Positions 45,487 to 53,413 of a stretch of DNA of 64,000 bases are shown in pieces. Position numbers and translations under genes: made by a program. The DNA comes from Saprospira grandis str. Lewin. GTDB lineage: Bacteria; Bacteroidota; Bacteroidia; Chitinophagales; Saprospiraceae. Position 1 is the stretch's first letter. Every line of letters begins with the position of its first letter. Under the pieces are notes generated by a model. It did no database searches. It worked only from the letters and a program-made list of their open reading frames with translations, and had not been told where the DNA came from. The stretch lies in assembly GCF_000250635.1 (NCBI RefSeq), contig NC_016940.1, forward strand, positions 2,852,501 to 2,916,500, in the 5' to 3' direction.

Positions 45487-46428
45487 CTATAAAGAGGAGG
45501 CCACCCTCGCAAAGCCCGATTGTGCAACAATTTTCTGTCCTTCCTCCGATTGGCAAAAGGCCATAAAGTCTACCCAAAATGGATCTTTAAGGGCCAAGGC
45601 ATCTAGGTATAAGTAGAGCGGCCGTCTAAAAAGATATTGCAGATCTTGCAAATTGGCCTTTCGTCCCGCTACCGCTACGGTCGAAACGCTTAGGCCCGCA
45701 GGCAAATCATAGGGCGCAAAGGCCAAGCCGTTGGGGTCATTGGCCAGGTCCTGCAATAGGTAGTCAAAGTTTTCTTGCTGCTTATGGGCAGCCCCTAGCG
45801 CTCCCAATATCCGCTGCACAAAATGAAAGGAACCCGATTGCTCATTGCGCAAATACAGCCGTATTGGACCAGAAAACCGCAGGTCTATTTCTGCCCAGTC
45901 TCGAATCTCTCCCCGAAATATTTTGTCTAACTGCAGTTTACTCAATTCCTTGATCTCTGCCTTTTCTTTATGTACCAACACCCTAAGGGCATCATAGGCC
46001 AAAAGGAGCTGCTGCTCTTGCTTTAAGGCCGGAAGCTGAGCCAACAGACTGTCGTCAATTTCCTTAGAGGCCATAGCCATTTGCGCCTGACCTGTGGCTA
46101 GGGCCATAAAACCCGCCTGCGAGCCCTTGGGCAAAAGCTCTAAACGTACTTTTCTTCCAGCTTGCTCCCAACTGTAAAGATAACCCGCAGATAAATGCTC
46201 TTTTTCTAGCTTTTCTAGCTGCAGTTGGCCCAAATAGGCATCTAGTAAGGCTGGCATTAAAACCGCACCCAAGGTTTTTGAACCCGTAATTTTATATAAC
46301 TTAGGCCCTAATTGCTGGGGACTATCGCCGCCCTGCTCAATTAGAGAACTCGCTCCCTGAGGCTGACAAGCCCAAAGGCTAAAAAGGACCAAAGCATAAA
46401 AAAAATGCTTAATTTGGAATACAGTCAT
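45487..46428 (-). CDS. PstS-like substrate-binding lipoprotein
   Basis: A 313-residue protein with lipoprotein signal ending LFSLWAC (Cys20). The mature part follows the phosphate-binding-protein fold: KLYKITGSKTLGAVLMPALLDAY at the start, LPKGSQAGFMALATGQAQMAMASKEI (GS...G..A.G..D-like ligand region), LSKLQLDKIFRGEIRDWAEI and RNEQSGSFHFVQRIL. These correspond to PstS SGS...TGGG and SGT loops. No pst transporter genes adjoin, so a sensor or scavenging role is possible. The ligand is probably phosphate or another oxyanion, by family only. Confidence 0.83.
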   Translation of the reverse strand: MTVFQIKHFFYALVLFSLWACQPQGASSLIEQGGDSPQQLGPKLYKITGSKTLGAVLMPALLDAYLGQLQLEKLEKEHLSAGYLYSWEQAGRKVRLELLPKGSQAGFMALATGQAQMAMASKEIDDSLLAQLPALKQEQQLLLAYDALRVLVHKEKAEIKELSKLQLDKIFRGEIRDWAEIDLRFSGPIRLYLRNEQSGSFHFVQRILGALGAAHKQQENFDYLLQDLANDPNGLAFAPYDLPAGLSVSTVAVAGRKANLQDLQYLFRRPLYLYLDALALKDPFWVDFMAFCQSEEGQKIVAQSGFARVASSL

Positions 46429-46564
46429 GGAAAATAAGATTTTTCAGTCTTGGAATTTTATTTTTGGGGGGCAGTTTCCTGGGATTTGGGCCAAAAATAG
46501 CCGCTCTAGCGCTTTTTTCCCGCTTTCCTATATTGCCAAATTGTTAACAACTCTAGATATTCAG
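46429..46564. promoter_or_regulatory. divergent intergenic region
   Basis: A 136-bp region between the PstS-like gene (minus) and the acyl-CoA synthetase gene (plus); it should hold both promoters. TATATTGC near 46533 weakly resembles a -7 element for the plus gene. Confidence 0.25.
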
Positions 46565-48088
46565 ATGATCCAGCTACCTTTTGTCCAACAAGCCGAAAAG
46601 CATCGCAACCGCAAAGCCATTACCGACGAAAATGGCTCTTATACCTATCATTACCTTTTGCAAGCTTCGGCTTCTTTGGCGGCCCACTTACTCAATGGCC
46701 GAGCAGATCTAGCCGGAGCTAGAGTCGCTTTTATGATTAGCCCTAGCATTTATTTTGTGGCCTCTCAATGGGCCATCTGGCGAGCCGGTGGGGTGGCGGT
46801 CCCTATTCATTTATCTTACCCTCTACCCGCAGTCGAGTTTTTACTGGAGGATACTGGAGCCGAAATATTAGTGGTAGACCGCAGCCACAAAAAACAATTA
46901 GAGGGTTTAGAAGACCGACTCAATATTCAAGTCTTTACTATCGAAGAGTTACTCAATGACCTTAAGGAGTGTAATTTGCCCATCATCTCCCCAAAAAGAA
47001 ACGCATTAATTATCTACACTAGCGGGACCAGCTCTCGGCCCAAAGGCGTATTGAGTACGCACGAAATTATTCAGGCCCAAATCGAAGCGCAGGTCCAAGC
47101 TTGGGAGTGGCAAAAAACAGATCATATTCTCAATATACTCCCTTTACATCATGTGCATGGGCTTATTAATGCCCTAGCTTGCCCCCTTTGGGTGGGCGCC
47201 TGCTGCACTTTCCAAGAAGAGTTTGAGGAACGTAGGGTCTTTTCTACCCTAGAGGCTGGCCGCGTGAATGTCTTTATGGCCGTCCCTACTATTTATTATA
47301 AGCTAATTAACACTTACAAAGAGCTACATAAGTACCAACAAAAACATATTAGCTCGGTCTTGGCCAAGTTTCGCCTGATGGTCTCTGGCTCGGCCGCGCT
47401 GCCAGTACAAGTCCTCAAAGAATGGCAAACGATTTCAGGCCACCGCCTACTCGAACGCTATGGCATGACCGAAATCGGCATGGCGCTCTCTAATCCCTAT
47501 AAGCAACAAAGCCGCGTGCCCGGCCATGTGGGCCAACCCCTGCCCGGGGTAGAACTTCGCCTCTGGGATGAAGAACAAGGAAAAGCCCTTAGTGAAGAAA
47601 ATGAAGCCGGAGAAATTCAAGTGAAAGGTCCAACGGTCTTTAAGGAGTACTGGAACCGCCCAGAATATACCGCCAATTCCTTTACCGAAGATGGCTGGTT
47701 CCAAACAGGTGATATTGCCATCCTAGAAGAAGGGAGCTACCGCATTATGGGCCGAAAATCTATCGATATTATTAAGTCTGGAGGATATAAAATTTCTGCC
47801 CTAGAATTAGAAGAAATTATGAGGGAACACCCTCTGGTAAAAGATTGTGCTGTAGTCGGTCTCGATAATATCGAATGGGGCGAAATTGTAGCCGCCGCAA
47901 TCATCCCCAATACCCAAGATGCAGAAACTCTAGAACCCCTGCTCAACGAATGGCTGCGCCAAAAACTACCCGCCTATAAGCTGGTCCGCCGCTTCTTACT
48001 CCTCCAAGAACTTCCCCGAAATACTATGGGTAAGGTCAATAAACCTAGCCTGAAAAAGATGTTTGAAGATCCTAATAACCAACACTAA
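46565..48088 (+). CDS. AMP-forming acyl-CoA synthetase
   Basis: A 507-residue adenylate-forming enzyme. Starting at MIQLPFVQQAEKHRNRKAI gives the normal N-terminus; 46 extra upstream codons overlap the divergent gene's start and are not family-like. The phosphate loop IIYTSGTSSRPKGVLS, the A5 motif ERYGMTEIGMALSNP, WFQTGDIA, and the A10 lysine in PRNTMGKVNKPSL are all present. The last part (KSGGYKISALELEEIM) is the hinge typical of acyl/malonyl-CoA synthetases. It activates a carboxylic acid to its CoA ester; chain length cannot be judged. It seems monocistronic. Confidence 0.9.
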   Translation: MIQLPFVQQAEKHRNRKAITDENGSYTYHYLLQASASLAAHLLNGRADLAGARVAFMISPSIYFVASQWAIWRAGGVAVPIHLSYPLPAVEFLLEDTGAEILVVDRSHKKQLEGLEDRLNIQVFTIEELLNDLKECNLPIISPKRNALIIYTSGTSSRPKGVLSTHEIIQAQIEAQVQAWEWQKTDHILNILPLHHVHGLINALACPLWVGACCTFQEEFEERRVFSTLEAGRVNVFMAVPTIYYKLINTYKELHKYQQKHISSVLAKFRLMVSGSAALPVQVLKEWQTISGHRLLERYGMTEIGMALSNPYKQQSRVPGHVGQPLPGVELRLWDEEQGKALSEENEAGEIQVKGPTVFKEYWNRPEYTANSFTEDGWFQTGDIAILEEGSYRIMGRKSIDIIKSGGYKISALELEEIMREHPLVKDCAVVGLDNIEWGEIVAAAIIPNTQDAETLEPLLNEWLRQKLPAYKLVRRFLLLQELPRNTMGKVNKPSLKKMFEDPNNQH

Positions 48089-48221
48089 AATAGGAAGACT
48101 TTTGTTAGACCAACTGCTATCTGTACCAAAATAGTCGGCCACAAATTGTAAAAGCCGCAAAAAGCACTTATATTCATTGGTCCAAAAAAAGTACAATTAC
48201 CCTAGTTGACTATATACGCTT

Positions 48222-49223
48222 ATGAAACCGAAATTACAACCAGAAATCCTCGAAGGCCTAAAGTTTGCCGATTATCGCAAGCTTTTCTATAAAGAGCTCA
48301 AACGCATGAAAGCCGGCTTCCCCGAAGGAGAACAAACCGAATACCTCATGCTCAGCGAATTTGAATTTGCTGACCTAAAAGGGAAAAAGATCCCCTTTAT
48401 CGTTGTCGGAACACTAGGCGGTAGCTGGGGCAAGTTCTATAAAACAGAAGCGAAAAAACGTCCCAATAAAGATTTTAGCAAAGGGAAAGTCTCTTTTGGT
48501 GCCACAGAAGGAGGATTGCAAAATTTCCACTTCGAACTCAATGACGGTAAACTGACCGCCAAACATATCAAAATTGCCGAAAAGGTCCTCTTCAAAAAGG
48601 TAAAGCTTAGCCCACAGTTAAGCGAAAATGTTGGAGCAGGAGAAGCCCTAGCCGCTGCCGGAGCTGGCGCCGCCGCCGCCAAAATGCAAAAGGCTAAAGA
48701 AGCCCTAGAGGGCCAAGGAAAAACCCTCAAAGAAGGCTTACTGAAACTCAAAGGCGAGTTCCTACAGGTGAAAAAAGAAGTGCTGCCCAAGTTTAAAGCT
48801 GGCAAAGCAGGCAATAAAGCCATCAAACAACTTAAAGCCGCTCAAGCCGCTTTCCAAACCTTCAAAAAGGATTATGAGGGCGCTCACAAAAAAGTACAAG
48901 CCGGCTTTAGCACGGCCTTCCAACAACTAGAAGGCCAGGCCAAAGAAATGGCCAAATTAGCCCTAGCCGTCAAAAAGAATAAAAAGTCTTTGGCCCAAGA
49001 ATTAGCCGAAGCCTACTTTATGAAGAAGGAAAAACGAGCCGCTACCGAAAAAGAAGTGGCCATTATGCAACAAAGTCTCAAAAATGCTATCGCCTACCGC
49101 AAATTAGATAGCCAAGACGATCGCGCCCTACAACTTAAGGCCATCTACCTAACCGCCCAACATGTAGGCCCCTTCTTCACCGGAGAAAATACAGACCTCG
49201 TCTACCAAAAAATGCAAGCTTAA
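48222..49223 (+). CDS. protein of unknown function, Ala/Lys-rich, 333 residues
   Basis: No family is recognised and no signal peptide is present. Residues 1-130 form a likely alpha/beta domain (FEFADLKGKKIPFIVVGTLGGSWGKFYKTEAKKRPNKDF). A flexible Gly/Ala stretch lies near 141-155 (GAGEALAAAGAGAAAAK). Residues of about 158-300 are long Ala/Lys/Gln helices, probably coiled coil or a helical bundle. Very high Lys and Ala content is notable. It is a single gene with its own strong terminator. Confidence 0.78.
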   Translation: MKPKLQPEILEGLKFADYRKLFYKELKRMKAGFPEGEQTEYLMLSEFEFADLKGKKIPFIVVGTLGGSWGKFYKTEAKKRPNKDFSKGKVSFGATEGGLQNFHFELNDGKLTAKHIKIAEKVLFKKVKLSPQLSENVGAGEALAAAGAGAAAAKMQKAKEALEGQGKTLKEGLLKLKGEFLQVKKEVLPKFKAGKAGNKAIKQLKAAQAAFQTFKKDYEGAHKKVQAGFSTAFQQLEGQAKEMAKLALAVKKNKKSLAQELAEAYFMKKEKRAATEKEVAIMQQSLKNAIAYRKLDSQDDRALQLKAIYLTAQHVGPFFTGENTDLVYQKMQA

Positions 49224-49246
49224 TCGCATGAAGCGCTAGCCATATA

Positions 49247-49287
49247 CAGAGGCTGCCGACAATCTGTCGGCAGCCTCTGTTTTTTTC
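49247..49287 (+). terminator. terminator after the 48222 gene
   Basis: Perfect 15-bp stem CAGAGGCTGCCGACA and complement, loop ATC, then seven T. Confidence 0.93.
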
Positions 49288-49416
49288 TCTACCTCTACCC
49301 CAAAAAAACAATCTCTCTATACCACTGTTTCTCCCCTAAATGGGATTTCCCCAAAAAAGAGAAGTATCTTCCTCTAGTTTTTGTATCTTTTCCCCTAAAT
49401 ATTAAATTTTTTGTAT

Positions 49417-49944
49417 ATGAGCAGTGCAGATAAAAATCTATCCGATTACCGCCCCGAGGAAATCCCCTCGGCCCAAAATTTCAGCTTCGGTATTGTAACC
49501 GCTGCCTGGAACCAAGATATTACCAGCGCTCTTTATGAGGGCTGCAAAAATACACTCCTCGAGCATGGCTGCTCCGAAGAGCAAATTCACTCGGTTTGGG
49601 TGCCCGGCACTTTTGAGCTGCCCACTGCCGCCCGCCTACTCGCCCAAAGCAAAAAAGTAGATGCCGTCATCTGCCTCGGCTGCGTGATTAAAGGAGAAAC
49701 CTCCCACAATGAGTACATTAACCAGTCGGTAGCTATGGCCCTACAACAACTCTCTATCGCCTCAGCCAAACCCTTCATCTTTGGGGTCCTTACCCCCAAT
49801 AGTATGCAACAAGCCCTCGATAGAGCCGGCGGACAACATGGCAATAAGGGCGTAGAAGCCGCAGTGACCGCTATCCAAATGGCCGAACTGCGCAAGACGC
49901 TGAGCAGCCCCGAAAAGCAAATTGGATTTTCCTTTGGACTATAA
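49417..49944 (+). CDS. ribH: 6,7-dimethyl-8-ribityllumazine synthase
   Basis: A 175-residue enzyme that joins 5-amino-6-ribitylaminouracil and dihydroxybutanone phosphate, the penultimate riboflavin step. Motifs are FGIVTAAWNQDI, VWVPGTFELPTAARLLA, DAVICLGCVIKGETSHNEYI (phosphate and ribityl site, catalytic His) and FGVLTPNSMQQALDRAGG. ATG at 49417 is chosen over the TTG six bases upstream. No FMN riboswitch is visible upstream. It is followed after 12 bases by an MBL hydrolase gene. Confidence 0.95.
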   Translation: MSSADKNLSDYRPEEIPSAQNFSFGIVTAAWNQDITSALYEGCKNTLLEHGCSEEQIHSVWVPGTFELPTAARLLAQSKKVDAVICLGCVIKGETSHNEYINQSVAMALQQLSIASAKPFIFGVLTPNSMQQALDRAGGQHGNKGVEAAVTAIQMAELRKTLSSPEKQIGFSFGL

Positions 49945-49956
49945 ACAAATATTCTC

Positions 49957-50850
49957 ATGAGCTTAAAAATGACCGTCCGTGTAATCGATACGGGCTTTTT
50001 CAAATTAGATGGAGGGGCCATGTTTGGCGTGGTGCCCAAAACACTTTGGCAACGCCTAGAAGAACCCGATGAAGATAATCTCTGTACCTGGGCGATGCGA
50101 TGCCTCTTGGTCCAAACCGAACATGGCCGAAATATCCTCATCGATACCGGCATCGGGACCAAACAATCCGAGAAGTTTTTCTCGCACTTTAAGTTGCATG
50201 GCCAAGCCTCTCTCTATAGCTCGCTCGCTATGCACGGCCTGACCCCCTACGATATTACCGATGTCCTCCTCACGCATTTGCATTTCGACCATGTCGGCGG
50301 TGCCGTGAAACATGATGTAGACGGCAATCCCGTCCTCAGCTTCCCTAATGCCACCTATTGGTGTAGCGATAAACAATGGGAGGAGGCCACTATGCCCAAC
50401 CCCAGAGAACAGGCCTCTTTCTTACTCGATAACCTTTTGCCCCTAGAGTCTTCAGGACAACTTAAGTTTATCGAGGCGGGCCCCTACGACGCCCAAACCC
50501 GCTGGTTTAGCAATTTTAATCTCCTCTTCGCCTATGGCCATACCAACGGCATGATTCTGCCCTACCTGATGGTCGATGGCAAAAAGGTGGTCTATTGCGC
50601 CGACCTCATTCCCTCGCCCAGCCATATCCGAATTCCCTATGTCATGGCTTACGATATGCGCCCAGAACAAACCCTCATCGAAAAGGCTTACTTCCTAGAA
50701 CGTGCCCTGGCCGAAGAATGGATCCTGGTCTTCGAACACGCTAAGTCCGTAGAAGCCGCTACCGTCAAAAGAGATGAACGCGGCCGCATCGTGATCGATA
50801 AAGTAGATACCCTCGATGCCTTCCTGGGCCAAGATGATATTTTTGCCTAG
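49957..50850 (+). CDS. metallo-beta-lactamase-fold hydrolase
   Basis: A 297-residue MBL-fold enzyme without signal peptide. The metal motif is LTHLHFDHVGG (HxHxDH); further ligands lie in AYGHTNG (His), YCADLIPSP (Asp) and the C-terminal FEHAKS (His). The insertion WCSDKQWEEATMPNPREQASF and overall plan resemble the AHL-lactonase/YtnP-like group, but that substrate is not assured. It is transcribed with ribH. Confidence 0.9.
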   Translation: MSLKMTVRVIDTGFFKLDGGAMFGVVPKTLWQRLEEPDEDNLCTWAMRCLLVQTEHGRNILIDTGIGTKQSEKFFSHFKLHGQASLYSSLAMHGLTPYDITDVLLTHLHFDHVGGAVKHDVDGNPVLSFPNATYWCSDKQWEEATMPNPREQASFLLDNLLPLESSGQLKFIEAGPYDAQTRWFSNFNLLFAYGHTNGMILPYLMVDGKKVVYCADLIPSPSHIRIPYVMAYDMRPEQTLIEKAYFLERALAEEWILVFEHAKSVEAATVKRDERGRIVIDKVDTLDAFLGQDDIFA

Positions 50851-50919
50851 CCTTTTTGGAGCGCTACTCCTTATAGTCGTCGAACTAAAGTTCTTGCTGT
50901 CGTAGCTCAATGCTATTTT

Positions 50920-51037
50920 GGGGCCTCCGCTGCGGCTTCGCCTTGCGGCGCTACGTTTCGCAGCTCGCTATTCGCTCGGCCCTTCGGCGCAAAGCGCCTC
51001 GGTCTGGCCTGCGGCCACTGCTGCACATCGCTAGGCC
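50920..51037 (-). repeat. GC-rich foldback repeat, copy 17 (type C)
   Basis: Type C, GGCCT/AGGCC ends; second hairpin GGCGC/GCGCC around AAA. A GTCGTCGAAC...GTTC module precedes it at 50876. Confidence 0.9.
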
Positions 51038-51040
51038 AAT

Positions 51041-51077
51041 AAGGCGGCTGAGGGGCATCTAGCCCCTCAGCCGCCTT
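51041..51077 (+). other. strong hairpin before pepT
   Basis: Perfect 16-bp stem starting AAGGCGGCTGAGGGGC with loop ATCTA, 31 bases before pepT. There is no T run after it. It may stop transcription from upstream or protect the pepT mRNA. Confidence 0.6.
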
Positions 51078-51107
51078 CCTAATGAATACTATATTTAAAT
51101 TAACCTA

Positions 51108-52337
51108 ATGAAAGAGCAAATCTTAGAGCGCTTTCTGCGCTATGTGAAAATCGATTCTATGTCAGAGTTTGGCGTAGACAAAATTCCCAGTACCGAAAAA
51201 CAATGGGATATGGCCAAAGTCCTAGAGGCCGAACTAAAAGCAATGGGAATGCAAGAGGTCGAATTAGACGAACATTGCTACCTCATGGCTACTCTCCCTA
51301 GCAATAGCAAAAAAGATATTCCCACAATCGGCTTTGTAGCCCATATTGATAGCTCTCCCGACTTTATCTCGGATGATGTCCGACCCAAAGTATGGCCCAA
51401 TTATCAAGGCCAAAGCCTTGCCCTAGACGAAGAAGCAGGCATTTTCCTCTCTCCCGAAGAGTTTCCCGAAATGCTTAAGTATAAGGGCCAAACCCTAATT
51501 ACTACTAGCGGAAATACGCTCCTCTCTGCCGATGATAAGGCTGGTGTAACCGAAATTATGTCGGCTATGGATTATCTCATCCAACATCCCGAAATCGAAC
51601 ACGGTAAAATCCGTATCTGCTTTACCCCAGATGAAGAGGTGGGCCGAGGCGCAGACCTTTTTGATGTGGAGAAGTTTGCCGCCGATTGGGCCTATACTAT
51701 GGACGGCTCTGAAGTAGGCGAACTGGAATACGAAAACTTTAATGCCGCCTACGCTAAGGTAACCGTCCAAGGCAAAAGCGTACACCCCGGCTATGCCAAA
51801 GGCAAAATGGTCAACTCTCACTACCTAGCCGCCCAGTTTATGCTGAGCCTCCCCCTAGAGGAAACACCAGAACATACCGAAGGCTATGAGGGCTTTTATC
51901 ACCTCAATAGTATGCAGGCTTCTGTAGACCAAGCCGAAATGCTCTATATTATTAGAGATCATGACCGCCAAAAGTTTGAGGACCGCAAGCAGTTCTTCGA
52001 GCAGAAGGTAGCCGACTTTAATCAAGAGCATAACCATTGCCTGAGCCTCGAAATGAAGGACCAGTATTATAATATGCGCGAGAAAATTGAACCCCTTATG
52101 CATATTGTAGATTTGGCCGAGGCCGCTATGAAGGACCTCAATATTACCCCCCTAATTAAACCCATCCGCGGAGGTACCGATGGCTCTCGCCTTTCTTATA
52201 TGGGCCTGCCTTGCCCCAATATTTTTGCCGGCGGAATGAATTTCCACGGCCGCTATGAGTATGTTGCCCTAGAATCTATGGAGCTCGCTACTCAACTTAT
52301 CGTTCGCATCGCAGAACGCCTAGCCGAAAAGGCCTAA
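51108..52337 (+). CDS. pepT: peptidase T (tripeptide aminopeptidase)
   Basis: A 409-residue M20 metallopeptidase that removes the N-terminal residue of tripeptides in the cytoplasm. Motifs are GFVAHIDSSPDF (His-Asp), LLSADDKAGVTEIM (bridging Asp), CFTPDEEVGRGAD (catalytic Glu pair), AYTMDGSEVGELEYENFNAA and the C-terminal PIRGGTDGSRLSYMGLPCPNIFAGGMNFHGRYEY. The dimerisation lid domain is present (about 205-320). Length is typical. It is monocistronic between a hairpin and a terminator. Confidence 0.96.
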   Translation: MKEQILERFLRYVKIDSMSEFGVDKIPSTEKQWDMAKVLEAELKAMGMQEVELDEHCYLMATLPSNSKKDIPTIGFVAHIDSSPDFISDDVRPKVWPNYQGQSLALDEEAGIFLSPEEFPEMLKYKGQTLITTSGNTLLSADDKAGVTEIMSAMDYLIQHPEIEHGKIRICFTPDEEVGRGADLFDVEKFAADWAYTMDGSEVGELEYENFNAAYAKVTVQGKSVHPGYAKGKMVNSHYLAAQFMLSLPLEETPEHTEGYEGFYHLNSMQASVDQAEMLYIIRDHDRQKFEDRKQFFEQKVADFNQEHNHCLSLEMKDQYYNMREKIEPLMHIVDLAEAAMKDLNITPLIKPIRGGTDGSRLSYMGLPCPNIFAGGMNFHGRYEYVALESMELATQLIVRIAERLAEKA

Positions 52338-52355
52338 GCCTTTCTCGCTATCCCC

Positions 52356-52393
52356 AAAAAGGGCTGTCGGCATCGCCGACAGCCCTTTTTGTT
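52356..52393 (+). terminator. terminator after pepT
   Basis: Stem GGGCTGTCGGC/GCCGACAGCCC flanked by A and T runs, loop ATC; it can act in both directions. Confidence 0.92.
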
Positions 52394-52413
52394 TGGCCCT
52401 AGATCTAAGATGA

Positions 52414-53000
52414 TTGCAGAATAGGGCGTAAAAGTTTTGATGAGGTGTTTGATCTCTGTCAAATAGGGCGTAAAGGTATTGATGGGGTATTTGATCTCTG
52501 TCAAATAGGGCGTAAAGGTATTGATGGGGTATTTGATCTCTGTCAAATAGGGCAAAAAGGTATTGATGAGGTGTTTGATCTCTGTCAAATAGGGCGTAAA
52601 GGTATTGATGGGGTATTTGATCTCTGTCAAATAGGGCGTAAAGGTATTGATGGGGTATTTGATCTCTGTCAAATAGGGCAAAAAGGTTTTGATGGGGTGT
52701 TCTGCATCTGCAGAATAGGGCAAAAAGGTTTTGATGGGGTGTTCTGCATCTGCAGAATAGGGCAAAAAGGTTTTGATGGGGTGTTTTGCATCTGCAGAAT
52801 AGGGCAAAAAGGTTTTGATGGGGTGTTTTGCATCTGCAGAATAGGGCAAAAAGGTTTTGATGGGGTGTTCTGCATCTGCAGAATAGGGCATAAAAGTATT
52901 GATGGGGTGTTTGATCTCTGTCAAATAGGACAAAAAGGTTTTGATGGGGTGTTTGATCTCTGTCAAATAGGACAAAAAGGTTTTGATGAGTTCGGTGTTA
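52414..53000. repeat. 42-bp tandem array, about 13 units
   Basis: ATAGG recurs at exactly 42-bp steps from 52421 to 52967 (14 occurrences). Each unit has a 16-base foldback in one of two forms: TTTGATCTCTGTCAAA (six units, then two at the end) or TTCTGCATCTGCAGAA and its TTTTGCA variant (five in the middle). The two forms differ at four or five stem pairs, each compensated. Because 42 is a multiple of three, long frames run through on both strands, but they begin only at GTG or TTG and have no protein-like features. Units have no unique spacers. Confidence 0.93.
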
Positions 53001-53021
53001 ATCTAGAGCTAAGGGTAGAGT

Positions 53022-53048
53022 AGCCCCTTCTAGAGAGAGGGCTTTTTG
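53022..53048 (+). terminator. terminator-like hairpin after the 42-bp array
   Basis: AGCCC/GGGCT stem followed by five T. With the terminator at 52356 it brackets the array. Confidence 0.5.
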
Positions 53049-53103
53049 TGTTTCGGTCAATGATTATTTTAGGGAATAGAGTTAGTGCTTGTCTATTAGG
53101 CAA

Positions 53104-53161
53104 ATCCCCTCGAATGAGGGGATGACGATTTTTTTAGATAGCCTAGGGCCTTGGCCCTAGG
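53104..53161. repeat. two short foldbacks
   Basis: ATCCCCTC/GAGGGGAT at 53104-53123 and CCTAGGGCC/GGCCCTAGG at 53142-53161. The second resembles the GCCTAGGG palindromes at 24064 and 24210. Confidence 0.65.
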
Positions 53162-53242
53162 GTTCTTATGAAAATTATGGGGAATAAAAAACAAAAGCCC
53201 AACCGCCAAAGAAAAAAGCAAAAAGAAAAACGACAGATGAGC

Positions 53243-53356
53243 GGCCTAGCGATGTGCAAGGGTGGCCGTAGGCCAGACCGAGCCAGCGAAGCTGGCGAAG
53301 GGCCGAGCAGACCTGCGAGCCCTGAAACGTAGCGCCCGCCGCAGGCGGGAGGCCCC
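53243..53356 (+). repeat. GC-rich foldback repeat, copy 18 (type C)
   Basis: Type C, GGCCT/AGGCC ends; inner hairpin CCCGCC/GGCGGG. It is among the shortest complete copies. Confidence 0.9.
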
Positions 53357-53391
53357 AAAAAAATCCCCTTCTGCAGCAACTACAGAAGGGG
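53357..53391 (-). terminator. terminator of the protease gene
   Basis: Stem CCCCTTCTG/CAGAAGGGG; the A run at 53357-53363, the outer edge of repeat copy 18, serves as the U tail on the minus strand. Confidence 0.8.
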
Positions 53392-53413
53392 AAAAAGGAA
53401 ACTACCCTAAGTA

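Noticed and set aside
49288-49416. FMN riboswitch upstream of ribH
   Set aside because: The short AT-rich leader lacks the conserved FMN aptamer sequence and helices.
52334-53023. Long open frames through the 42-bp array on both strands (213 and 192 codons)
   Set aside because: A 42-bp period keeps any stop-free frame open; both frames begin only at TTG or GTG, show no domain or signal, and variation follows hairpin pairing rather than codons.
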